Source of the DNA: Syncephalis plumigaleata
Taxonomy: Eukaryota > Zoopagomycota > Zoopagomycetes > Zoopagales > Piptocephalidaceae
Assembly: GCA_025201365.1 (NCBI GenBank)
Contig: JAIXMF010000001.1
Coordinates: 2,418,001 to 2,482,000 of the forward strand
Direction: 5' to 3'
DNA: 64,000 bases
A program made the translations under genes and the position numbers. Position 1 is the first letter of the stretch. The number at the start of each line of letters is the position of its first letter. Below the pieces are notes generated by a model. It saw only the letters and a program-made list of their open reading frames with translations. It made no database searches and was not told the origin of the DNA. Positions 37,205 through 48,700 of the stretch are shown piece by piece.

Positions 37205-38622
37205 TGCTTAAAGCTATCATTCCATTGATGCGAATTTTATCGCAGTTAGTATAACATTTATTGCAGTCAGAATGATGACTTACAAGCTGTTAGACGGAAA
37301 CATACGTGGATCATGAGCCATAATGCGATTAGTACATCCATGCATTGAGGTCAGAAGCATCAACTTACACCCTATCGTATGCAAACATACGTGGATCGTG
37401 TGTTTCATAGTGTGATTAGTACGTCCATTCATTATGATCGGGAATAAAAACTTACAGGCTGACATGCAAGAAGTGCGTGGATAATGAGCCATAGTGTGGT
37501 TAGTACATTCATAGGTTATAGCCAGGTAGTAACTTACAGGCTGGCATACAGGAGTATACGTGGATCGTGTGCCATACTGTATTTAGTACCTCACTCATTC
37601 CAGCTAGAATGATAACTTACGGTCTATCGTACAAAACATACAAGGATCATATGCCATAGCGTGATTAGTATACCATAGTTATAACCGGGATGGCCATTTA
37701 CCATCTATCATACACAAGCATACGTATGGGCCATACGTCGTATTATAGTTAGCATATCACTCATTGCAGCCAGGTGGTAACTTACTTGCTATCGTCCAGG
37801 AGCATACGTGGATGATGTGCCAGATCATGGTTAGTACCTCATAGGTTACGATCAGAATAATTACTTACAACCTATCATACAGGAGCGTATGTGGATCATG
37901 AGCCATAGCGTGATTAGTGTGACATTTATTATAATCATAATGGTAACTTACGTCCTATCGTACGAAAACACGTAGTGATTATGGATCATAATGTGATTAG
38001 TACATCCATGCGTTACGGTCAGGATAGTAACTTACACCCTATCATACGTAAATGAATGCGAATCGTGTGTCATAGGGTGATTAGTACACGTATAGATTGC
38101 AATCAGAATGGTAACTCACACCCTAGCATACGGGAGCGTATGTAAATAATGAGCCATAGTGTAATTAGTGTGGCATCAATTACGGCCAGAATGATAACTT
38201 ACAAGCTGATATACAGGAACATATGTGGATCATGTGCCACAATGAAGTTAGTACCACGTTCATTGCAGCTAGAATGGTAACTTACAGCCTGTAATAAAAA
38301 ATATACGTGGATTTTGTGCCGTAGCGTGATTAGCCTATCCATGCATTAAAAGTAGATGATAACTTACACCCTACAATAAGAAACATACGTGAATCGTGTG
38401 CCACGTTATAATTAGCAGATCATAACGACAATAACAACGTTAACTTACAAGTACTTGTAAGTGACATCACACATGATTTTGGTTTACACTACGATTAGTA
38501 TAGTACTTGCTATGGTCAATAGGATAACTTACAAGGTTGTGCTAACAATTTGATAGGTAGGATAAACATTATGATGTGATTAGCGTATCAAAACAACCAT
38601 TTGGTACACATGAACTTACGTT
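37205..38622 (-). repeat. Tandem intron-microexon cassettes of gene A (period ~83 bp)
   Basis: Microexons (minus strand): 38622-38620 AAC; 38541-38533 CACAACCTT; 38453-38449 TACTT; 38370-38368 GGT; 38288-38286 GCT; 38205-38203 CTT; 38122-38120 GGT; 38038-38036 GGT; 37954-37952 GAC; 37871-37869 GTT; 37788-37786 CAA; 37704-37702 ATG; 37623-37621 ACC; 37540-37538 CCT; 37458-37456 CCT; 37371-37369 GGT; 37286-37284 CTT; 37213-37205 CTTTAAGCA. Spacing is 79-87 bp. Intron bodies are related and share a core near CATGATCCACGTATG between the branch site and the acceptor, as expected from tandem duplication of one cassette. Confidence 0.8.
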
Positions 38623-38795
38623 CTATCGGTAATCATCGATGGACAATGAAACAATAGGCTACGATTAGTACATCAATTGATAGGGTCATGGCCAGACATA
38701 CCACGACGAATCAATGTGGGCTTGGCCTCAACGGTGACCAGACTGGCGAGAGCGACAATGGCGACGGCAATAGCGATAACGGCAGAGAACTTCAT
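37208..38795 (-). CDS. Microexon peptide gene A: signal peptide, RR site, 21-residue peptide from 18 microexons
   Basis: Exon 1 (38795-38702) codes MKFSAVIAIAVAIVALASLV..., a signal peptide, then KPTLIRR and one extra G before a GTATGT donor (phase 1). Eighteen exons of 3-9 nt follow. In order they add AAC, CACAACCTT, TACTT, then fourteen single codons, then CTT TAA GCA. The 5-nt exon brings the frame to phase 0, so each later microexon is exactly one codon. Predicted mature peptide after the RR kexin site: EPQPLLGALG followed by GDVQMTPPGLL, then TAA at 37210-37208; 52 residues in all. Every intron has CTAAY 30-45 nt before its AG, and a GTAAGT-like donor. The peptide's role is unknown: pheromone, effector or toxin-like are all possible. 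No transcript evidence is available here. Confidence 0.7.
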
Positions 38796-39666
38796 GTTGA
38801 TATTGGCCTAGTGGAATGGATAGGCAGATAAGCTGACTATAACGAGAGTAGAAAGTGGTGAGAGCAGAATAGAACGAGAATATAAGGCAGTGGTATATAC
38901 GAGTAGAAGCAAATAGTAGTAGCTAGAGTAGAATAGAATAGAAGAGCGAGTATGAAAATGACAAGTCGAGTGTACCAAAAAGTGATCGATTTATAGCCGA
39001 GATGATAGTGATGATGGCGGATATTCCTAGTGAACATAATATGATGATTATAGACCACAGTCAGACTATCTCCATACGATACTCTCCTCTGTACATGGAT
39101 TGTACTCGGAATGATGGAGCATCTATCGGACTGTACCTTTACCATGCCATCCATGTGGATATTGACCAGTAGATTTGCCAACTGAATGATGGCGCAATAC
39201 TGTTCTAACAGCATCATGCCAATTAGGAGTGAATATTGGTATAACTGCATGGTTAATCGATTGTTTGTGGGTAGTACGCCGAGCAGATTAGTACCAATTA
39301 AATGAATGTCTGCCATATCGTGTAACCGCATGGTTTGTCCATTGTCCAATCTATACTCTAGTATTATTTTGGAATTACTCGAATACTCCACCAATAATGA
39401 CACGTACACTTGTTACAACCAGCATGACTGGTTATATTCTATTGAAATGATTGTATTGAGCATCATGTACATGAGTATAGTTGAATGTAAATCAATGCAT
39501 AGCATGATGATGACAATGTGTTATTGCAATGTTGAGCTAACTCTGTAGCATTCGATCAATCTCTATTTATTATTAAATCCGTAGAATTCACATTTATTCC
39601 TCTCGTCATCTATCTAATCATATAGCGCGCAAAAGTATGATAATAATTATAATGCTATATTCAAGA
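38796..39666. other. Spacer between the WD40 gene and microexon gene A
   Basis: Promoter side of gene A. A 190-codon minus-strand frame (39409-38837) is open but starts without ATG, resembles nothing I know and ends 42 bp before the gene A ATG. I do not call it a gene. Confidence 0.4.
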
Positions 39667-42418
39667 CTACAATGTAAAATCCATAAAGTTCATTGACAAG
39701 TCGGAACTGATTGAGCCTAGAACCGACTTTGTAGGATGGAATCGCACCTCAATAATACGTTTATCTATAACAACAAAGATAGTATCGTTAGTCCACTCGT
39801 TTATCTATTCGGTGATCATTATTAAATTGATATTACCATGCGATTGAATAAGTTGGCAGGGCGACGATCGAACATCTTTATACCGGATATCCCTATAAAC
39901 AACATGCATTACTTGTCATTATCGCATTGTCGATCCTACACCATTTCCACTTACCATATAGATATGTGTGGCTTATCCTGTTGACCACACGCCACCATAT
40001 AGCCGTCACAATGCCATGATGGTGCAATGTATCGACTGAGACGCGATTGTTGCGGGAATCCAAATCGAAGCACCGGATCGTGTGGCGTTCTATGGTCATA
40101 GAGTAATAGTTGATCTTGCGTGCCGCTCACTGTGACAAGCAACAAGTGTGGATCAATCGGGTTGCGGTGGATATGATTAATACGCTCAGTAAGTTTGTTC
40201 TGGTACACCTCGCGACTCGTTGCCAAATCCCACGCTAATAAACGATTGTCGGCACCGCCCGAGTATAGCACATTAAATGAGGACAAGTGTGCTAACGCGT
40301 AAATAGACGATGTGTGCCGTTTCGGCAGGTAGTCAACGCTTTTCAAGGTGGCCGGCGTTTGCAAGTTGTTCGAACGTGTCATATGCCATACAACGATTTG
40401 CTTGTCATTACCTGCGGTGGCAAACGAGAATTGCTCCTTATTAGTGCTCAATGGCTCAATAACATTAATACCATTGCTATGTGGGCGATCGTGTAAATGC
40501 TGCACTTGCGACATTAACGAATGCTATTTATGAAATAATTAATGATATGAAATAGATCAGAGAGAATAATACGTACCCGAGATGAACTAGAAAAGTGAAC
40601 TAGGGATAATTGACGTGGCACTGGTGAATCGCGTGCAGGTGCACCTACCGCCAAGATATGATCGGTAATCCAGCTCATGGTTTCGGGCCATGTCTTTTCT
40701 AATTGCGTGTCTCTAATAATATGCTCTAGCCTATGCATAATAAAATCATTAAGCATGACTAATCTACCATTGTACTAATTACAATCAACTTACTCTTGAT
40801 GCCCGTATTTCCAGCAACGTATTTGTCTATAACAACAACAGTTAGCGCTATCCTATTGCTAGTACGTAAACACAATTTAATTACCCATCCAATGCACTAC
40901 ATAGTATAATTATTAGTTAATTATTTAGTCATTAATTAGTTACATATCAAAATGTACTTACCTTGCAACAATTAAATCAATACTATCCTTACCGCGTGCA
41001 TCAGGTAACCGATGGAATAGTAAGGATCTAGGTTTACGTGAAAATGCATTACGCCACTGATGCGTATGCAAATTACGTAATGGCGATGGCTTCTCATTAC
41101 TAGCTAATGGGAATTCATATGAAAACTTTTGCTGCACCACTTCTTTACCCTTATTTTCATCTATACCCGCAATTACGGATGGTGCGTTGATGGTATTGAC
41201 ACTATTACGTCTTGATGTCTTTACCGTTTCCTCCATAATTATATCAGTAGTGGCGGTAGTTGTTTTCTGTCTAGATTGATTAGACATCGTCATAGGTATT
41301 TCCGATGCATATGTCTCTAACTGTTTGCTAATCTTATGTATACGCCGTGATGCTCTTCGAAGCTATATTATCATTATCATTATTATTATTATTGTAAGTA
41401 GTCAACCAATAGATTAGTTAACCTTACCTTTGATGAATAGACGGCTACTTTAGTGCGCTCCTTCTCTAACTGTGCCATGTCAATCATTATTATTACTGTT
41501 ATGTTATATGAATTGAAATATTAATAACAGCTTACCATCCATGTTAACATTTGTAGCGATTCTTTATCGTATACTTCCTTTTGAGATTTGTGTTGTGAGT
41601 TTGATCGTTTTGCCGTTGGTCTACGCTCTTTTGCCTCTTTCGAGAATGCAGGCTGTACATCATCCATATCTGAATAGGATGACGACGTTGAAAATGAAAG
41701 ATCCGAATGTTTAGAGAGATTAGCTGAGGTGCTACTATTGTGTTCGTCATCGGTACTATCGTCGCTGCTGCTTGATAGATTAGCATCTGATGTTGACACG
41801 GTCTTATTTGACATACGCTAATTGACATTATACGGTTAACATCGTAATATGATAAATAATAGTGTTTTGTTAGTTGACACTTACCTTGCGTGGTCGATCT
41901 ATTCCCATGTCTTTGTTGCCATTCTTACGATTATCTTTGTCATTATCATAATCGTTTGTCGTATTCGTTTGCTCTAGACCTCGTTTCTTTGTCGCAGGTG
42001 TTTGCATACTCCTCGTATAATCACTTGATATATCCCGTCGATGCTGGTCAGGTTTATCATGCCATGGGCTACTTTCTTCTTTCTGCGCTGGTGAACTAGT
42101 ATCATTGCGACGTGTGGGGCCCCCACTTAACAGTACGGTGAGCTGTGTGCTTTTTGAGCTAGTTTCCGCTCCCGTTGCCGTATTACTAGGCGCTTTATGT
42201 AGCCCATTCTTATCGTTAAATTTTGAATTTAAAAGTGAAGCATTAAAATTTAGGTCAAACTGTGGACTCGGCTCATTCCGCCGTGAGCCATGACTAGGTG
42301 GTACGGCAGTTGGTGTAGCTATTGGAATACCCGTATTGCGGGTATCGTTTAGCGGCTTACCAGGGCCAGAAACGGCCGAGTTATGTAATGGACGATGCTG
42401 TTTTGAATAAGGTAGCAT
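39667..42418 (-). CDS. WD40-repeat protein with disordered N-terminus (10 exons)
   Basis: Exons: 42418-41885, 41817-41536, 41469-41428, 41362-40962, 40896-40885, 40826-40794, 40730-40577, 40523-39955, 39892-39837, 39764-39667; phases agree, 726 residues. The C-terminal half has WD-type blades: SALDGQIRCW, FATAGNDKQIVVW, LYSGGADNRLLAWD, LVTVSGTQDQLLLYD, VACGQQDKPHISIWD and a last blade ending in NFMDFTL. The N-terminal ~300 residues are Ser/Lys/Asn-rich and disordered. Exon 5 is only 12 nt (T GCA TTG GAT GG) and codes the SALDG turn of a blade, with 33- and 42-nt exons close by. Probably a scaffold protein; I could not assign an orthologue. Confidence 0.78.
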
Positions 42419-43857
42419 ATTCAAGCAAGCAAAGAAGAAGAGAAGGGTTAGTTTTGCTATTTTTAAATAGTGCATTCTATTAAAAACAAAACTAAAAATT
42501 TGTAGATCACCATTCTGTGAAACATAATTGGAAATAGCAGCATTGCATAGAATACTCGCCTCCCTTCCCTTTCAAATGCTTAGTTTCTTGTTTCTGATTA
42601 AAGTATACCACAATGATGATCTTACTTTCGTTCTTTTAATGTCTCATAATGCACGTTACGGCTATCATGGATGGTGATTATTGACATGCAAGTATCTAAT
42701 GCTTTATTCTATGCTGAATTGATTGTCATGTATTGCTTAATATCTGTGTTTATTCGAGTATGTATCGTGAATACGGCAATGTAAGCTTCGTATCATTTGA
42801 TACCATTGTAACTTTGCTGCAATGATATAATGCCGCCTATAGCTCAGCAACAAATAGATGAAAACGATCATGGACAATGGTATAATGTTGAGCATTGCTA
42901 GTAAGTGTACTAGTAGGATTCAGTATGTGCTATGCAAGTCTATGAACAATTGGGAAGCTGTTGGTATAGTAAACTGCATGCTTTGCTATTGGTGTCTAAT
43001 GCATTAATGATCTACTAATCCATTTCTGAGTATCTATTTCATTGCTGTTTCCCTTTACTTCTTTACCAATGCTGTCTTCTTTGTGTCAACTACATTCCAC
43101 TTGTCAGTAAACAATACACATATTCTTAGTGTTGACTACATTCCACTTGTCGTTAACTTCTTTCACATACTGTCTTATTCGTGCCAACTGCATTCTAGTT
43201 GTTTTCCTTACCATTAAACAGTAAGTGCCTTCTTTGTGCCAACTACATTCCACTTGTCAGTAAACAATACACGTCTACTTCCTCTTGACTATATGCTAGT
43301 TATTTACCTATTTACTTTCTCAGTAATACGCGTCTTCTTCGTGTCATTCGCATTCCGCTTACTTCCTCTTTCACTTTAGCATACACATTCCCAATAGCAG
43401 CTATTCTGTCATACTATCTCTATGACTTTTATTTATCTCTTTGTTTTCCTCTTCCTCTATCCTATCTACATGCTCATTTGTCGTTATTATCACTATACCA
43501 ATAAGTGTTGTTTATTGTTCGTTCTAGTCCTTTGTTTCCTATCACTGTCCTGCTTATTTATCAATGTTTAAGCGTGCACTGCTCTCGTTGTAATATGTAC
43601 CTTTTACTTTTACCACTTTTTTCCGTCATCTGTTTGTATGCCACCATTACGTCATGCTTTTATTTGTATTTTACTTGTTTATTGCCATCTACATACTCTA
43701 TCTACCTACAAGCATACACTGCTTCTTCGAATAAACTGACATACGTGTTCATGCACCCTTCCTTGCTCATTCCTTGCTCCTTCGTGACAAGTCAGTCATT
43801 CTACTAACTGCTACTTGTTTATTACATTGTTTATCGTGTATTCACTTTGTTCACTCG
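42419..43857. other. Intergenic region with imperfect direct repeats
   Basis: No gene supported. Between about 43080 and 43270 a motif of the type CAACTACATTCCACTTGTCA recurs three to four times at irregular spacing, some copies followed by GTAAACAATACAC. From 43300 to 43850 the sequence is pyrimidine-rich. Confidence 0.45.
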
Positions 43858-43873
43858 TTGCTACCTCTATGCA

Positions 43874-44205
43874 TTTTTTTTTTCTTTTTGAACATTGCCG
43901 TAGCTTATTTTATTATAATAAACATGTTTATACAAACTGGGCATGTCCACAAGTGAAGACATCGCATATCCTATTTCTTGGAAATCGATGGGAGAAGTCG
44001 GCCGTTGGTTAAGACGTCCTGGAAAACCGCACGCGGGTGAAAGAACCAACCTAGTTATTATTATGGTTGGGTGAAGACATTTTTTAAAGCTGCCTATACT
44101 TTTTTTTGATACCTTTTTTCCTCTTGAAGGGATTGGCAGGAATCGAACCCAGGACCCCTACGGTCCGAGGACGGGCGCCGTACCACTAGGCCACGGCACC
44201 GCCTC
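43874..44205 (-). mobile_element. tRNA-derived SINE (family 2) with a LINE-like 3' tail
   Basis: Flanked by a 16-bp target duplication TTGCTACCTCTATGCA at 43858-43873 and 44206-44221; 332 bp. On the minus strand the head has a perfect Pol III A box TGGCCTAGTGG and B box GGTTCGATTCC and a CTCGGAC anticodon-like loop. It shares GGTCCTGGGTTCGATTCCTG and GGAAAAA(A)GGTATC with SINE family 1. The body differs. The 3' end reads ATAAAATAAGCTACGGC before an A-rich tail and closely resembles the LINE 3' end. Confidence 0.87.
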
Positions 44206-44282
44206 TTGCTACCTCTATGCAATTAACCATAAGCATTATCATTATAACATATTTATTAAATACACGGTTTACAATGCTCATC

Positions 44283-44715
44283 ATCACATGTGCCAAACGT
44301 CAGCCTCTTTCACGCACTAGCAGTATGGCAAGTCCATCGAGCAAAAGTGGAGCACGCGTTACGCCAAGTCACGTCACCTAGTATTACGATCCTTGCTAGA
44401 TGGCAATCAGCCATAAAATCGAAAATAGAAGCGGATTTACGTCACGCTATACGACACAAATCCGTCAGTACATTCCAAAAAACCTGGACAAAAATTCAAT
44501 GCCAATGGTTCACCTTTGAACCTGGCGGGCTGCCGAATACAGGAACGTTGAAGTTCCACACGATCCCATTATCCTAACAGCCACGTATGTCCAGCACCTA
44601 CCTAACTTCCACTACAACTATTGTATTGTATATTTACGCGATCTTGTGCCATGTCTTCTTTATTAAATAAAATTAGGCTACGGCCCAGGATTATAATAAA
44701 AAAAAAAAAAAAAAA
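44283..44715 (+). mobile_element. 5'-truncated LINE copy
   Basis: 433 bp flanked by a 17-bp target duplication GGTTTACAATGCTCATC (44266-44282 and 44716-44732). It contains the last ~95 codons of LINE ORF2 (from PNVSLFHALAVWQ to the stop at 44577), the 3' UTR and a poly(A) of about 18. The protein part is the same as that of the LINE at 12.9 kb at every residue I compared, so it is a recent, dead-on-arrival copy. Confidence 0.95.
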
Positions 44716-44820
44716 GGTTTACAATGCTCATCGAATACAGCATATGATTATGGAGTATGCGAGTATTTGTAATGTGCATCCACTTTATTTAATATGGTAT
44801 AGCTGACACTGTAGACTATC

Positions 44821-44870
44821 TTTTTTTTTCTTTTAACATTGCCGTTGCTTATTTTATTATAATAAACCAA
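44821..44870 (-). mobile_element. SINE family 2 fragment (3' end only)
   Basis: About 50 bp matching the poly-T/3' tail part of the SINE at 43874 (AACATTGCCGTTGCTTATTT, then TATTATAATAAAC), with one to a few differences. Consistent with a strongly 5'-truncated insertion. I found no clear target duplication. Confidence 0.65.
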
Positions 44871-45250
44871 TTTGACAACATTCAAATGAATGATCATATG
44901 AGATAAAATAAAGTACAGAGATATGATTGTTTGGGTTATTGAAGTGAGTGGTTATCGAGAGTCGTTAGGCCGTGTATTATTATGTTGCGTGTTTTGGGAC
45001 TACATCAAGCATCACTTGCCACGGTAGCCGATAATTATTATTAATAATTCGGTATTTCGTAATGTTTATTTCATCAATAACGGTTGCTATCATTAGAATC
45101 AATTAGTTAGTTATACCTTATTGACATACTGATACGATCGTTCTATAATAATACTAAATTATTTAATTTTTTATTCAAAAATAGCTATTTTTTCAAATTT
45201 TGTCATTTTTTAATAATTAATATATAATGTCATAAACTCAAATTTTTATA
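44871..45250. other. AT-rich spacer before the second LTR element
   Basis: No gene. Very AT-rich toward 45140-45250; ends in TATA, the left target copy of the LTR element. Confidence 0.5.
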
Positions 45251-45750
45251 TGTAACGCGGCAATTTGTTCTGCCTGAAATAATGTTACGATAGATTCGAG
45301 AGCTCGTGTTAAGATAAGACACTATGATAAGTTGAGAGAATTGTAGAGTAGAGGGTATTGTTCGATGAGTAAGTGTGTGATAAGATAATGTCTTTATTTC
45401 GTATAAATGTAAGTACGCTTATATAGCTAGAACAGCTATGAATGTAAAGAGGTACCAGCAGTAGATGTGAGTTTGCTACAGCGCATCTTTGCCGAGTTAG
45501 TCGAAGATGTACTAGTTCGCGTAGTACTTGTTGATGAGCGGGAAGCGTAGCATGGCGAATGCTACTTTATGTTGAATCGTCGGGTGGTTGTTGATTGTTT
45601 GTGTAAGGGAATAAGAGGCGAGTGGGTGATCGTTATAGATCCTGACGTAATAATGAGCAAGTGTATCATCACGTGATCAAATCTAGGTGGAGATTCGTTA
45701 AAGTGAGGAAATCCTACTGTGAAGTTCATATATCACAGGAGCGGATTACA
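45251..45750 (-). repeat. 3' LTR of LTR element 2
   Basis: 500 bp, matches 50410-50909 throughout by eye. Confidence 0.92.
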
Positions 45751-45778
45751 TGCCCACACAAATGCTTGACGTCCTCGT

Positions 45779-48700
45779 TCAAGGTTGTCGGAAGCGACGA
45801 AGAGTGGATCGTAGTTGGCTTGGTCGAACGACAGGTATCATTTGTTGATATTCGTGGTATGGTTTAAGTCTGTCGACGTGAACGATATCGAAACTCTTAC
45901 CATCCGATATAAGGTAAGTACCGGGGTGTAATAAACGAATGACTTTGTACGGTCCATCATACAAGTTAGTGAATTTTCCGCTTGATGATACCATTACCCG
46001 TAATAAAACCTCCGTATTTGGTTGGAAAGAACGCGGTTGAACCGTTCGATCGTAGCGAATCTTCTGACGTATCTGTGCAATTCGCGTATTCTCTTGAGCC
46101 ACTTCTCGTAACTTCGGTAATTCGTACTGAATACTTTGTAAACGTTGATCGTATTCTTCTTCGGAATCAATGAAACTATTCGTATTCAACGTCCATACGG
46201 CTGGCGTTTTGAGCTCATAACCATATAACAAACGACTAGGGGTAAACTTCGTAGTAGCACTGGTCATGGTGCGAATAACTAATAAAGCTTTCCATAAATC
46301 TACATCCCATTGTAAATTGCCGTTAGTCAGTTTAGTTAGCTGCTCTTTCAATGTTCGATTTAACCGTTCTACTTGACCGTTCGCTTGTGGTCTATAAGCA
46401 GTAGTAGGAGTATGATGAATTCGTAAATACTTAAAGAATTCGTCGGCTAAATCGCTCGTGAAGTCGGCTCCTCGATCCGTAATTAACTGCTGAGGAACTC
46501 CATATAATGCCACAACATCTTCTATTAAGAAACGAATGACCGTCTCAGTGGTGATATCCTTGGTAGCTCGAGCAATAGGCCATTTAGTGAAGTAATCGAT
46601 AGCTGTCAAAATATATCGATTTCCAGACGTACTGATGGGGTTGATGGGTCCCATGGCGTCAACACCGAGTAATTGGAATGGATAACTGGAACTGATAGAA
46701 TGCATAGGTTCCTGTCTAATGGCCGTCGTAGTATTTCGCTGGCATATGTCGCATCCTTTTACTACTTCTTTCACGACTTTGTATAAACCGATGCCGGCGA
46801 AACGCATCTTCACACGTCTCCATGTATTTTCGACACCATTGTGTCCTTCATTATGTATCCTTGCTATTTCCTCGTGAGCGTTATGCTCATGTAATACTTC
46901 CTTTTCCTGATTATTGATAACTTGATACAATTTATCATCGATAACCTTATACTTTCCTGCGATTCTTCGTAATCGCTTTCTTTCAATTTCCGTGGCGTTG
47001 GTAGGATAAACCATTTTGTTCACATAATCTCTAGTTGCGTTATAGAAGGTGAATGACATTGCAAATAGGTCGGTATGCTGTTCCATAGGAGCTGGATGTC
47101 GAGATAAGTAATCTGCCGGGTTTATCTTGCCTTTGATATGTTCGATGTCGTAGTCGTATTCCATTAACATTAATTGCCATCTAGCTAGTCGACCGGTGAG
47201 TGGTTCTGACGTCTTAAATAGCGATAATAATGCAGAGTGATCCGTTTTAAGCGTAAATCGTCGTCCATACAGGTAATGTCGGTAATGCTTTACAGCCCAT
47301 ATGACGGCGAGTCCTTCCAGATGGGTGGGACTATAATTGCTTTCGGCTTGACTGAGACTACGGCTAGCATAAGAAATAACAACTTCCTTCTGATCGGGCA
47401 ACCGTTGTTGTAGGATTGCTCCAAGACCTCGTCCCGATCCATCTGTAGTTAAAACAAAAGGTAAGTTCCAATCTACAAATCGTAGAATAGGAGCGTTAGC
47501 GAGTTTGGATTGCAACGTTTGAAACGCTTCTATTTGATCTTCATCCCACGACCAGGGCGTATTCTTCCGCATTAATCGATTTAATGGGCGTGATATAGTT
47601 GCAAAGCCTTCCACAAAGCGTCTATAATAACTGGCCAGGCCCATAAATGATCTAACCGTCGTAACGTTAGTAGGCGGTTTAGCATGTATAATCGCATCGA
47701 TTTTGTTCGGGGTGGGTGCTAAACCATGAGCTGAAATTCGAAAACCTAAATATTCCAGTCCTTGATATCCAATGAAGCATTTAGTGGGAGATAGTTGAAG
47801 TTGAACTTTTCGGCATCTATCGAGGGCTATTTTTAGATGTTCCAAATGTTCGTCCACATTCTTCGAGTAAATAATAATGTCGTCAATGAATACTATGACG
47901 TTTTTCCATAACATATCAGCGAACACACGTTCCATCATGCGTTGATACGTTCCGGGGGCGTTTGCTAGACCGAAAGGCATAACTAAAAAGCGGTAAAAGC
48001 CTCCACCAGGAATTGCAAAAGCTGTTTTGTCGCGATCGTCTTCCGTAGCCAAAGGGACTTGCCAATATCCAGAACGCGCATCGAGTGTTGAGTAAACTGA
48101 TGATCCACCTAAGGCGTCCATGATTTCGTCAATTAAAGGTAAGGGATACTTATCCTTTCTAGTGATTGCATTTAACTTTCGATAGTCGACACATAGACGT
48201 AGTCCACCGTTCTTCTTTTGAATGGGCACAAGTGGAGCACACCAGGGTGATTGCGCTTCTTCGATTACGCCACTTTGCTTCATCTTCTCGATTTCTTCTT
48301 TGATTTGACGTAGCATTGCTTGTGGTACACGGTAAGGTCGAATTCTTACCGGCGAATGATCTCCTGTATCAATCGAGTGCGTTGCTGCGGTTGTACGTCC
48401 TAATTCCTCGATTTCCTCTGCGAAAACATCCTTAAAGTCGTCAACTACCGCTTGTAACTGGGCTCTGTCGTCTTCCGGTAACGGTTGATAAGCAGTGGTT
48501 GGTGTAGTGACTGCGAGTCCAAACAGATCGTCCGGGTCCATGATATCGAGATCTGCATCGTTTCCTGAATCGCTCTGACTGTTCACGGCAGTTACTCCTT
48601 CATTTTGTACACTGAAATGTTCGAATAAGGTTTCAATGCTGGCGGTATCCGTTGGAGGCGTGTCTGGAGCGGCAAATACGGGAGCGTCCTCTAATAGGGG

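Noticed and set aside
37205-38622. Reading the gene A array as a non-coding satellite in one long intron
   Set aside because: A simple satellite would not be expected to keep donor, branch and acceptor at every unit, and the exon frame and stop agree in two separate genes. It remains the main alternative until transcripts are seen.
38837-39409. 190-codon minus-strand open frame upstream of gene A
   Set aside because: No ATG at its start, no known domain, hydrophobic tail made of AT-rich sequence, and it overlaps the likely promoter of gene A.
44130-44203. Functional tRNA gene on the minus strand
   Set aside because: The anticodon and acceptor stems do not pair and the element has its own target duplication; it is the head of SINE family 2.
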